DNA of 64,000 nt, from contig NC_057867.1 in NCBI RefSeq assembly GCF_019393635.1, positions 2,412,889-2,476,888 on the forward strand, in the 5' to 3' direction. The DNA comes from Dromiciops gliroides. Its lineage: Eukaryota; Chordata; Mammalia; Microbiotheria; Microbiotheriidae. Below the pieces are notes generated by a model that was not told the DNA's origin, made no database searches, and saw only the letters and a program-made list of their open reading frames with translations. The position numbers and the translations under genes were made by a program. Each line of letters starts with the position of its first letter. Within the stretch, counting starts at the first letter, position 1. Of the stretch, positions 42,370 to 52,749 are shown piece by piece.

Positions 42370-43030
42370 ACAAATCCATCAATCAGCAAGTATTTATTAA
42401 GCATCTAGGGTGCTACAAACTGTACTAGGAAATGGGGATGTAAGTACAAAGAGTGAAAAAATTACTACCCCCAAAGAGGACTGAGGGAGACAACAAGAGT
42501 ATAGATCACTCTAGAGAATCACTCTCCATCATAATTGCTAGTCAGCGCATGGTAGATACTTGTTTCCTTTTCCCCTTCCCCATTACCATCATCATCATTC
42601 CCCTCATCATCCTCTTCTTCATCACCACCACCACCACATTTCTATAGCCCTTTAAGGTTTTCAAAGTGCTTTACAAATATGGTCTTGCTTGATCCTCACA
42701 CTAACCCTGGGAGATAGCAGCTATTTCATAGATGAAGAAACTGAGGCTGACAGACATTAAGTGACTTGCTCACAGTCATCCAGGGAGCAAGTATTTGAGG
42801 CCACATTTGAACTTGGATCTTCCTGACTTCAGGCCCAGCATTCTATCCACTACTACCTCAGAGAATACGCTGAGAAGCAAAACAGACCTAACGAGTAGTT
42901 CAATTGAGGGACAGTCTGGGAGGAAGGGAAGGCACAGGCAGCTGGGGAGATCAGGAAAGGCTTCCTGCAGAAGGTTGTGCCTGAGCTGCATCTTAAGAGA
43001 GGGATTCCAGAATGGGAGGGGAGAAGGGAG
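42370..43030 (-). repeat. L2 3' end interrupted by a MIR3-like insert
   Basis: 'caatcagcaagtatttattaagcatctagggtgctacaaactgtactagg' starts a reversed L2. 'ggaaaggcttcctgcagaaggttgtgcctgagctgcatc' resumes it at 42950. Between them is a MIR3-like copy at 42640-42860. Confidence 0.65.
42640..42860 (+). repeat. MIR3/CORE-SINE relic
   Basis: 'agccctttaaggttttcaaagtgctttacaaatatggtcttgcttgatcctcacactaaccctgggagatagcag' and 'ggcccagcattctatccac' are diagnostic of this class. Confidence 0.8.
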
Positions 43031-43359
43031 GGCCCCCTGGTGAGGGTCCCTGCTATGCTGCCCTCACTGCTCACCTGCCCAGGGTGCTGCTGGTTTGCAG
43101 GTAGGTGGATTTCCCCAGGCTCAGAGCCCTACTTCAGGCCCCCTTCTATGAACCCAGAATCTGCTGCTACTGCTGCTCCTGAACCTCACTTCCCTCCCAT
43201 TCAGGTAAGACAGACCTTTCCTGATGGGCTGGTAGGCTGCTTCCCTGCTCCTGGAACAATTTAGAGGCAGTTTTATATCGGTTTGGAAAGGAAATTTGGA
43301 AGAGCTCCAGAGGGTTGCTTCCTCACTTGGCCATCTTGACACAGGAAATTGATTGAGAT

Positions 43360-43525
43360 TTTCCTAAAATGCCCATGCCACCCCCTATTCAATAAACTGC
43401 AATAGGTACATACACTAGGGTGTTCCCCCAATTGAGAGAAGGGACCATGGTTTTTGCCTTTCTTTGTATCTTCAGCTCTTAGCACAGTGTCTGACAAATG
43501 CTTAATTAATGCTTGTTGACTGGTT
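43360..43525 (+). repeat. L2 tail
   Basis: 'gagagaagggaccatggtttttgcctttctttgtatcttcagctcttagcacagtgtctgacaaatgcttaattaatgcttgttgactgg' is an L2 3' end. Confidence 0.8.
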
Positions 43526-43649
43526 ATGAAGCTGGGGAGAGAACCAGCTCATACACTGGCAACCACTGAGTAGAGTAGCAGCAGCCTGCACCCTGAGACA
43601 GCTGGGTGGCTGGTGACACTGTGGCCCGGAGGTTATCCGGACCATGGGA

Positions 43650-43812
43650 TCAAAGGATCACAGATTTAGAACTAGACGGGACCTTAGAGAACAGCAAATC
43701 CAACCCCTCATTTTCCAGATGGAGGCAGCCCAGAGAGATGAAGTCCCTTGACCAGAGTTAGTCAGCTAGTGGCAGGATTCCAATCCAGGGCTTCTTGACT
43801 CCAAGTCACAGT
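43650..43812 (+). repeat. Ther-1/MIR-like SINE
   Basis: 'ggatcacagatttagaactagacgggaccttagagaacagcaaatccaacccctcattttccagatgg' to 'ggcttcttgactccaagtc' is nearly complete. Confidence 0.8.
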
Positions 43813-43979
43813 GAGGGCAGGGGACAGAGCCAGGATGGGAGCCCAGGCATTTAGACTCCCATTGCTCTTTGCATCATGATCCTGAGGCACAAAGGGATCA
43901 GCCAGAGGCAGCTGGAGGTTGGGAGCAGGAATTTTTCCAACCCTAGACATCAAGGGCCTTTGATCCTGCTACAAGAGGG

Positions 43980-44190
43980 CTTTCCCATTTCCAGCACTTT
44001 GTTCATAACCACCCTGTGAGGTAGCGGCACAAGGCCCATCAATTCCATTTTACAGATGGGGAAACTAAAGCCCAGAAAGTTTAAGCAGTCTGCCCACGGT
44101 CACCCAGCTACTACTAAGGAGCAGAGTGAGGAATCCATCCCAGGTCTCTGCCGTCTAGTCAGGCGGCCCATCCACTGTCCCACTGAGAAA
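43980..44190 (+). repeat. MIR3-like SINE
   Basis: 'accaccctgtgaggtagcgg', 'ccattttacagatggggaaactaaagcccagaaag', 'ggtcacccagctactactaagg' in MIR3 order. Confidence 0.75.
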
Positions 44191-44589
44191 TTATTCCAGG
44201 TACACAAACACTCTAAGAAGGGGGCGGAAAGTGACTTACACTGTGTAGGAAGCGAAACAGTCCATGAAGTGCTCATTAGGACTCCGACTCTTGTAGAGCC
44301 CCCTCCTAATGTCTGCAGTATATGCCTATAGGACACCCGTAGCAGAGACACAATGGGCTGTGGGAGGCAGGAACTGACAGGCTTTTCAGAAAACTGTCTT
44401 CCAAGCAGCCCCCAGTGGCACTCTACCAATTAGTGCAGGAAAGAGAGCCCCGAACTCCAGAAGCTGCTGTCAGCCTTGTCTCAGAAAAAGTAGGCAGAGG
44501 AACAAGCTCCCTGGGCCTCAGTGCCCCAAATATCTCCAGGAGCTGGGAAGGGGGCTGGGCTTTCAAGATTCTGCCAACAAAGGCCAATT

Positions 44590-45170
44590 CCACAAACACT
44601 TATGAGGTGTCTCCTGTTTAGAGAGCCCTGTACTGGGCCCTAGAGGGACAGACACCAGGTCCTGTACTAAGGAAGGGAGCTTCAGTTCTCACACACAGGA
44701 GCTAAGACAGACAGAAATAACTCCGATCCACAATATCACCAGATAATGAAGCATGAGCAAAGTACTGGGGGAAGTGGGGGAGGCAGGGACTGAGAGCAAG
44801 AGGCTACTGCCAAGGGGCATAAGGGAAGTCTTCCTGAATGAGCTAGAGCTGGGCCCTCAAGGACGGGAGAGGAGGTCATCAGGCAAGGAAAAGAAAAACC
44901 ATTACAGCCATAGGGAACTAGCTTAAAGGCAAGGACGCAAGTGCCTGACTCATTTCAGGAGGCAGTGTGGTCCAGTTTACCAGCAGAAGAGTGCATGAAG
45001 GAGCATCATAACAAAGAAGACTGAAAAGGGGAGGGTGGTGCAGAGAATGGGGAATGCCTGGCAAAGATGTGCAACAGAGACTTGACAGGCAATAGGGAGC
45101 CATAGAAGATTGTTGATCAGAGAAGTGAGTGACAAGACCAGACGTAGGCTTGAAGAAGATTCACCTTTGG
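44590..45170 (-). repeat. L2 LINE 3' copy
   Basis: 'cacttatgaggtgtctcctgtttagagagccctgtactgggccctag' begins it. 'ggcaatagggagccatagaagattgttgatcagagaagtgagtgacaagaccag' is a late reversed L2 landmark. Confidence 0.7.
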
Positions 45171-45684
45171 GTTTTTAAAGGAGGGGCTGAATCTCTTTTA
45201 AGATTCACACACACACACACACACACCAGAACCGGAGGGCTTGTTCTTTCAGTGGACACCTCTCCCCAAGCACCATAAAAAATGGGATTCTTCCACACTT
45301 CAGTCAGATGCCTTCCCATTACTTTGAGCAGAGACTGGACAATCACCAAATCTTTGAGCTGGCAGAGCCTCAGTGGTCATATCTTGTCCAATCCCTACAC
45401 AAATTTGGGTAAATCCCTTTACCCAAAAATACCCAACAAATGGGCATCCAATCTCTGCTGGAAGCCTGTCCCCTGTGGCAGTCTGTTTCACTTTGGGATA
45501 GCTCTCATTGTGAGACAAGTTTTCATGACACTGAATCAAGATGGGATTCTTTGCAACCTCCAGTCTTCTGGAGAGCTGACCCAGTGTGGAATCTCTGGGA
45601 TTAAAAACAAATATTGCTCCCAGTGGGCTGTCCTTTGGTGTGAATTTTCTGATGTCAAATGAGCTCTGAGTTCCACTCAAAGGC

Positions 45685-45802
45685 ATACGTATATATGTAT
45701 ATATATACACATATACATATATACATATACATATACAGATATATACAGATACATATATACATACATATATATATATATGTATGTATGTATGTGTGTATGT
45801 AG
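45685..45802. repeat. (TA)n/(ATAC)n microsatellite
   Basis: About 115 bp of imperfect tatatacatatacat repeats. The long open frame that crosses it on the minus strand is a repeat artefact. Confidence 0.92.
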
Positions 45803-45804
45803 TG

Positions 45805-46600
45805 GGTTTGTCTTGACTATGAAATCTCGGCTGTGCACTAAGGTTCAAGATATGCCTGAAGGTTTCCCCCCTGTCCAGAATGTCATACACAAGTTCTGTC
45901 TAAGGCACCAGTTAGATTCTGAGCTCCTTTCCAAACCTAATGTTCTGCAATTCTATGAGAAGGGGACCAGAGGCCAGGCATGGAGGTGGCGGCTGCTACC
46001 TCAGTTGCCTGAACTGAATAGATGGGGGTGAAGAGAAACAGAGGGTGGAAGTATGTGCAAATGCAGGAAGACAGCCAGAGACAACTGAGCAAGATCATGA
46101 CTCCTTTCTGCTTGGTGAATGAAGCACATCATTTGGAGACATGGGACAGAGATGCAGCCTGGGTACCAGAGGCAGGAAGACTAGCAGGTCCATAGTTGGT
46201 GGTCATCTGGTCCTGAGAGTGGGGGGTCACTTCCTCTTCTTGGGAATTTGCACAGCTTGGACTCAATGGCTTCAGAGGCCCCTCCTGAGCTGGTGAGGCT
46301 GTGAGGTGGTGAATTCCTAGCAAATGGCTTCATACGACCAAAGAAGGCCAGAGTACAGCTGCTTAGATAGAAGGGTCTCCAGTGTTTGCAGCCAGTGCCA
46401 ACTCTGGCTGTCCTTTCTCTTCCTGCCTTCACTCCTTCTTCTGGATTCGGTAGTTGGCTTGATCAATGTTCCCACCACGTCCTCTAGGGGTGCACTGGTC
46501 TCCCCTAAACATTAACCCAGATATGGGACTGCCTGACTCCTTCTGTGGTAATACACCCCACCCCATCTCCTCCCCCCTCACATCACGAAAAGCCTCCTCT
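45805..46600. other. Unassigned intergenic stretch
   Basis: No gene or repeat family is recognised apart from possible short relics. Confidence 0.35.
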
Positions 46601-46604
46601 CTTG

Positions 46605-46758
46605 TTTTTGTTTGTTTTTTGCGGGGCAATGAGGGTTAAGTGACTTGCCCAGGGTCACACAACTAGTGAGTGTCAAGTGTCTGAGGCAGGATTTGAACTC
46701 AGGTCCTCCTGAATCCAGGGCCAGTGCTTTATCAACTGCAGTGCCACCTAGCTGCCCC
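46605..46758 (-). mobile_element. Marsupial SINE (WSINE1-like)
   Basis: T/G-rich run, gcggggcaatgagggttaag, full reversed body to ctagctgcccc. A short flanking duplication around ctcttg is visible. Confidence 0.93.
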
Positions 46759-46939
46759 CATCTCTTGAGCTTTTAAATAAAACTTCACAACCCAGTCCCA
46801 ACCTAGCTGGAGGAAGGACCCACATGGATACAATCATAGACCTTTTGAAGATGTGCACCACCTTCTGCACACACACACACAACCCTACAGCCTGGGAGGG
46901 AAGGGCTGTGGGAGCAGGTCGGGGGCTACTTTGGTGCCC

Positions 46940-47060
46940 TTATTATTTCCCTCATGAGAATGTCAGCTCCTTGGGGCTAGGGACTGTCTCCCCAGTGCCT
47001 CCCGCAGCGCGTGGTACACAGTGGATTCCTAACAAATGTTTGTGCTTCATTGATTTGAAG
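46940..47060 (+). repeat. L2 tail
   Basis: 'aatgtcagctccttggggctagggactgtctccccagtgcctcccgcagcgcgtggtacacagtggattcctaacaaatgtttg' is an L2 3' end. Confidence 0.75.
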
Positions 47061-47399
47061 GGGCCATCCTGCTTATAGAGAGCTCCCTTGGATACTCCCA
47101 AGGTCAGTGTGGGACTTAGCATCCACCTGGGGACTGGATTCTGTTACTTCTCCCCAGAGGCCTCTCTAACCCAAAGTTGGCATCTGAGACTCAGCCGTGC
47201 AAGAAGAGTCACTTCACCTAATAGGAGCTACTGACTGAAGCCACTGCACAGAAGCAGGACCCCTGAAGCACACTGGATTCAAGGATCAAGGGGAGTTTGT
47301 GGGCCAAGACCACCAGAGTGAAGAAGAGGAAGCCCTGGCTAACTCCAGCCTCTGTGAGGTCAGATATGGGGCTGATTTGGGGGTCTACTTGTCCAGCCC

Positions 47400-48140
47400 T
47401 CACCTCTTTCTGGAATATCAGTCTCCCATCTCCAGCTGCTTATTGGCCATCTCAACTAGCCAGCCCATAGACACCTTAAACTTAGCAGGTCCAAAGGAAT
47501 CTCATTCTCTTTCCCTTCCCGACCCTCCCCCTCTTCCAAAGCTCCCCATTGCTGCGGAGGGCGCCCCCCACCTTCCTGGTCACTCAGGCATCATCCTCAG
47601 TTCCTCAGTTCCCTCTCACCCCCACAGCCAATCTGTTGCTAAGGCCTATCGATTTTACATATGCCCCCTCCCCTTGTGCCTGGACCATGATTCCAGGAGG
47701 TTCCCTGTTGGCCCTCCTACCTCAAATCCCTTCCCACTGCAATCCGTACTAAAATGCAGATGTGACCACATCATGTCATCCCCTCTCAATAAACTCCCGT
47801 GGCTCCTCTACACCGCCAGGATCAAGCACAATCCTCTGGCTTTCAAAGACTGACATAGCCTGGCCCCCTCCTTGTCTTCTTCCTTCTGAGTCATGGACTC
47901 TTCGTTCCAATGACACTGACTTCTTTGCTGTTCCTCCATCTCGTGGCTGTGTGTCCTGAATTCCCTCCCTCATCTCTGCTTCCTTCAAATCTCAGCTAAA
48001 ATCTTCTCTAAGAAGCCTTCCTTCCCTCTGTTGATCCCCTCTCATTTATTTTTACCTAATTGTTTGTGTCGTCTTCCCTGTTAGACTGGGAGCTCCTTGA
48101 GGGCAGGGACTTGGTAAATGTGTATTGATTGACTGGACCA
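47400..48140 (+). repeat. L2 LINE 3' copy with tail
   Basis: ORF2 C-terminal motifs in order ('caaaggaatctcattctc', 'ggcatcatcctcagttcctcagttccctc', 'caataaactcccgtggctcctc', 'tctcagctaaaatcttctc') lead to the full tail 'tgttagactgggagctccttgagggcagggacttgg' and 'tgtattgattgactgg'. Confidence 0.88.
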
Positions 48141-48144
48141 AGAA

Positions 48145-48975
48145 AAAATATGGGGCAACCACAGGGGCTTGGAGTGGAAAGAGAAGCAAGGATCAACGCC
48201 TTGATGTGGAGAAGGAAGCCAACTCCCACCTGGCCCACCTAACCTCCCACTGTGAGCCATGAAGACTGGCCAGGTCCTTTGGGATGGGAATTGACTCTAG
48301 CAACACTGAGGAAAAAGTCCCCTTGGTGGTAGGGGAGCCTCAAGGTCCTGTGTTGGGTTGCTAGGGGACATGGGGCTCACACTCACAACCTCAGTTGTCT
48401 TCTGCTCTCTGAAGTGGGGAGGGCTGGGGAAAGGGGGAGAATCTGCTTTTCTCTTTTGAAGAAGCCTCAACCTTTGAGTGGGTATGTATAAGGTGAGACT
48501 GGCCCGTTTTATGGGCTCAAGTGTTGTGCACTTCCTAGAAGGTGAAATAAAGGTTGTCTTATTGTTCGTCTGAATGCTTGCATGGGAACCAAGGACCCTT
48601 TTTAATGTTTTGTTTGTGTTTTCTGCAGAGACCTCAAATGAGCTATATTCGGATGCTGAGGGGGCGGGGTGTGGGTGTGGAAATGAGCCCAACAGAAGCC
48701 TGCTTCCCTCTGAGACTGAACTTGATTTATGTATGGAAACCCAGAGCTGGGTTTCTGTGGTCAGGGTCCCAAGAACCAAGCAAAAAGAAATGACCGAATG
48801 TGAATTGCTGAATTGGTCTAGAGGCCAAAGGGCTACTGATCAGATAGACTTAGTTTGAACTCATGGCATCTCCCTCCCAGAAGCATACATGTTAGGGGAT
48901 CGCTGGACACACAGAAGCTGAAAAAGAAGGCCTAAATCAAGTCGACCCCAGTGAAGGCTACAAGATGGAGCTGCT
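48145..48975. other. Unassigned flank downstream of the LRR gene
   Basis: I see no repeat or gene family that I can name. It may include the 3' UTR of the LRR gene, but no minus-strand AATAAA is obvious. Confidence 0.35.
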
Positions 48976-50874
48976 AGGGCTCAGTGTGGACAGGAAGCAG
49001 CCTGTGTTGCTAGTTTTCGCTCGGGCATTTCCTGCCTGCCTCCACTTCTCTCCAGGCCAGGCCCGCCTATGTTCTCCCCACCCATGGTCTTCTGGTTGTC
49101 CTCAGACTCTGGCTTTGAGCAGGCCCCACCCTCCCTAAGCTGCAGGGCCCAGCGCAGCTTCGAACTGTTTTGCAGCAGGGCGGCCACCCCACAGCAGATG
49201 AAGAACATGCTACTCAGAGCCAGCAGCACCCACCCGGCCTGAGTTCCCCGCCACTGCCGCCAGCTACAAGAGGTGGCTGTGGTCCCTGGCCAGGGGGGCC
49301 TGGGAGCCCCCCTCACTGTCTGAGTACACACACTGCGCTTCTTCGAGGTCCAGTACACTCACGTTGGCACTGGCCAGAGCAGCCAGCCAGTCCAGGGTAC
49401 AGCACCGCAAGGGGTTGCCCGCGATGAACAGAGAGTGGAGATGGCCCCTGAAAGGCCGCAGGACCTCTGTGTCCAGGGCCTGGAAGAGGTTTCCACGCAG
49501 GTCCAAGCTCCGCAGATATGAGGAGCAGCTGAGGGACCAGGGCAGGTTAGCCAGCTTATTGCCAGAGAGGTCCAAGACTCGCAGCTCCTGAAGGCAGGGA
49601 AGGCCCAAGCGGGTGTTGTCCATGCCATTGCCTCGCAGTGAGAGCTTGTGCAAGGAGTGCTGTAGGCCCTGAAGGTCGCTGGGGTCCAGGGCTAGCCCCG
49701 TGTTGCCCGAGAGATCTAGAGAGAACAAGGCTGCCGGGGGCAATGCAGTGGGGCACAGGCCCCTCAGCCCGTTGCTCAGCCTCAGGTGCTTCAGGTAGAA
49801 GGGCGCCCCCCCACCCACTGGAAGCATGGCCAGGCGGTTCCTACTGAGGTCAAGGTCGGTGAGCTCAGGCAAGTTGGCTGCTGGGTCATGGCCACTCTGG
49901 GTCCAATTTGGCCTGGCCCCCTCTAGGTCCCAAGGACCAGGGCCCTGAGGTGAGGGTGGGGCCCCGTGGGGCTCCAGGGAAGCCAGATGGTTGTCTGATA
50001 GGTTGAGATGGTGGAGATGGTAGAGAGCTGAAAGCGCTGGCATGGCCCTCAGCTGATTGTGGCTCAGGTCCAGCACCTGGAGCTGGTAGTCCCAACTGCC
50101 TTTCTCAGTGGCGAAGAACTGCAGGGCATTGGAGCTCAGGTTGAGTCTCCACAGCGCCCGGAGGCTGAAATCAGAGATGCAGTGCAGGGAGTTTCTAGCT
50201 AGGGAGAGCTCCCACAGCTGCGGCAAACCTTCAAACGCCCCAGGCTCTATTTGTAGGGTGTAGTTGTCACTAAGGTCGATGTCCAACAGGTTGGGGGAGC
50301 CCAGGAAGATGCCTCGTGCCAGGCGCGTGATGAGGTTGTTAGAGAGATTCAGGCTCCACAGGGAGCTGAGATTGGCCACGTAGAAGGCAGCCATGTCACT
50401 GTCCAGGTGGTTGGCAGAGAGGTCCAAGAGCCGCAGGTGGCCCAGAGGCCACAGGGCCCGGCTGTTGGCCTCGTAGTCCCGGTTCAAGGAATTGCCGGCC
50501 AGAATGAGAGCTTGGAGCCAGCGCAGGGGCAGCAGGGCCCCCGGGGAGAGCCCCGCTAGCCTGTTCCCCCGGAGGTCCAGGTGACGCAGACCTCTCTCAC
50601 AACCACTTGCAAGTCCTACAGGTCGAGCTCCTCTGTGGTCCAAGGCAACACTGCTGGGAATGTGGGAAGGCCCAGGCCCTGGCAGGATACCCTCAGCAGG
50701 CCCTGGAAGAGAAGGAGTCCAGAGGGACAGTGATCACTAGTGGCCACATCTAGTGATGCTGACACGGCCTCAGCTGGCCTTAGAAGAGGCCCTGCTGAGC
50801 ACAGGCCAGCCAATGGTCCGAAGCAACGTGGTGTTCAAAGGCTGCAGGGGCAGTCCCTAGGTGGGCAGCCTGAC

Positions 50875-50985
50875 ACAAGTCAGCACAGATCTTTGAGCCT
50901 CAGTTTCCTTGTCTGTAAAATGATCCTTGCAGTCTCTACCTCACAAGGGCTACAGAAATGTGAGCTATCATTAGTATTACTGCTG
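50875..50985 (+). repeat. MIR-like fragment in the LRR gene intron
   Basis: 'tctttgagcctcagtttccttgtctgtaaaatgatccttgcagtctctacctcacaagg' is a MIR 3' half. Confidence 0.7.
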
Positions 50986-51629
50986 CTGGTGGTGTTTGGG
51001 CCTGGCAAAGCAATCGCCAAGGCCAGGGAGGGCCCCCTAGAGAGGGTGCTGGGGGAGGGGAGCTGAGGCTCCGAGGTTCAGAGGGAAAGGGGCTGGAGTG
51101 CACTTTGGCGCCTCATCAAGGGGGCTGGGAATTCGGGTTGAGTAATAAGAACCAGTTGTCATCACTGTGTCTCTGGGCTTTCCTGCCCAGGAAGCTCCCT
51201 CTGAGGCTCCCCATTGGCCACTCTCAGAAGCTTCAGGTGAGTGGCTGAGCCCTGCTTTTCTGCTATGCTGCTCTTACTGATTCCCCAGGGCTGGTGAGTG
51301 CACAGCACCTTACAAGGACAAAGGGGATAGTAAGAGGGAGAAGGGCAGGGGGGCGGTAGCCCAGGTGCTACTTGGGTACTGGCTGAGCACAGCCATGCTC
51401 CAGCTCAGGAGATGGTCTGGGAGACTTGCTGGGACCAAAATAAAGAAAGCAGCCCTCTACAACCAAGCTGGTGGGAAGGTGGCGGGATCTCCCCAACTTC
51501 TCGCTTGGCTGCTCTCCAGCCTGGTGGGACCTTCCCGAGCTTGAGCTTGGTTGGCATAACTTGGGAGGAGCCAGGGGCATCTCTGCTCCAGTCTGATCTG
51601 CCAGATTCTTAGCTGGGCATTTGGGGCTC

Positions 51630-52075
51630 TGCACAGGGCGACCCTACAGTTACCTGGCCCTCTGCTGATATTCACACTCTGCTTTGACCAAGGCGGTCTT
51701 TTTGACTCCGGCAAGCCCTCTCCCTCCCATTTCCCCACCTAGAATGGCCCTACTTGGGCCCTCTTTCTCTGCACCCAAGGCCCACAAGTCCTTCCAAGCT
51801 CAGCTCAAAGCGGCCTTTCTGGGGGATGTCTCCTTTGAGGACTCCAGCCATTTGACACGGGGTGTGTGGCACCCGGGACGTGTGGCACCCGGGGTGTGTG
51901 GCACCCGGGGTGTGTGGCACTATGTTTGGCCCAGTTGTTTTGTGTGTATGTCTGAGCTCACCAGCAAGATCCTTAAAACTCCTTGAGGGCAGGAAGAAGA
52001 GTTCAGGTTTTTTCCTCTACTGCCCTCAGTGCCTAGCACAGGGTAATGTGGGTTGAGTGAGATCCTCGAAGTGTT
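51630..52075 (+). repeat. L2 LINE 3' fragment, split by a minisatellite
   Basis: 'aaggcccacaagtccttccaagctcagctcaaagcggcctttctggggg' and the tail 'cttaaaactccttgagggcagg...ctactgccctcagtgcctagcacag' are L2. A 16-bp tandem repeat lies inside. The copy is in the intron of the LRR gene. Confidence 0.75.
51863..51920. repeat. 16-bp minisatellite, 3.6 units
   Basis: Unit tgtgtggcacccgggg, repeated with single changes and containing a CCCGGG palindrome. Confidence 0.92.
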
Positions 52076-52254
52076 TTGGAAACCCCAAAGCCTTCTGCAG
52101 ATGCACACTGCTCTCTCTAATAATCGAGGCTTAATGAATGAAATGTTTTCAAAGGCCTGAATGAAGGAGGAAGGGAGAAGGGAGCCCAGCTTGGCTGTAG
52201 GAACCTCCTGAGGCCAGGGCAGAGGCAGTGCCACCTAGTACCCAGAGTGCTAGA

Positions 52255-52435
52255 CTTGGAGTCACTTCAAATTCCATCTCCTACACTCCCCAGAACTCTG
52301 GCTGAATCACTCATACTCCCTGAGCCTCAGGTTTCTCATCTGTAAAATGAGGCCAGTGATTCTGAGACTCGGATGAGGTAGTGCTGGGTAAAGCCCTTTG
52401 GACACCTGAAAGTGCTATGTCACTAATGGGATTCT
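52255..52435 (+). repeat. MIR-like SINE
   Basis: 'ctagacttggagtcacttcaaattccatctc' to 'cctgagcctcaggtttctcatctgtaaaatgaggcc' and 'gtaaagccctttggacacc' follow the MIR order in the LRR gene intron. Confidence 0.7.
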
Positions 52436-52749
52436 CAACTTGTCCTCTAAGGCAGAAGCCACACTCCCCAGCCCAGAGCAAACAAGGCCCATCCCCAGAG
52501 TGCCTGCTCCCTGAAAGGCCACAAGGCAGATTCTTTCCCCCACACTTGCGTGTGCTCTGAGAGACCCTGGCTGACCGAGGAGGGTAGAGGCCATGGTCAC
52601 GGAAGAGTCAGCCTTACCATCAGGCAGCCAGGTGGCAGCGAGGACAAGTGTCCACTGATGCCCTCAGGACTTGTGTGCAGCAGAGCCAGGAGCAGGCTGA
52701 GACCCAGGGAGCTGGGCCCTGGACTCACAGCCTCCTGTGGAGCCATGCT

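Larger units (their letters stand above)
48981..52746 (-). pseudogene. GARP/NRROS-family LRR membrane protein gene, frame-broken
   Basis: This is a two-exon gene of the LRRC32 (GARP)/NRROS family, whose members hold latent TGF-beta at the cell surface through LRR ectodomains. Exon 1 (52746-52618) codes 43 residues with a signal peptide core SLGLSLLLALL and ends PPGCLM before a GTAAGG donor, like GARP ...PCKM. Exon 2 starts at 50702 after TCTTCCAG with RVSCQGLGLPTFPAVLP, matching GARP KVSCQVLGLLQVPSVLP. Then come the LRR array (about 50610-49450), NSLHCISDFSLR, the cap GNPLRCCTLDWLAAL, a CSW motif and a transmembrane segment (49236-49171). Two frame breaks exist. A stop at 50616-50618 comes with about 25 nt missing relative to GARP, before LRHLDL. 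A one-base shift near the G6 and C6 runs at 49293-49312 separates the cap from CSW and the membrane segment. Between them 1.3 kb stays open. About four central LRRs are absent. The family call is firm; the unitary-pseudogene call is probable. Confidence 0.82.

Noticed and set aside
45300-45890. A 196-codon minus-strand open frame
   Set aside because: Its middle is the TA/CA microsatellite and the rest shows no homology; chance frame.
47299-47853. A 184-codon plus-strand open frame
   Set aside because: It lies over an L2 copy and reads L2 ORF2 remnants; not a gene.
29400-48900. Clusters of short similar repeats, considered as a CRISPR-like array or satellite
   Set aside because: Spacing is irregular, copies are in both orientations and each carries SINE, L2 or L1 landmarks.
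48981-52746. LRR gene considered as a Toll-like receptor
   Set aside because: There is no TIR domain after the membrane segment, and the CISDF motif and N-terminal VSCQGLGLP are specific to GARP/NRROS.
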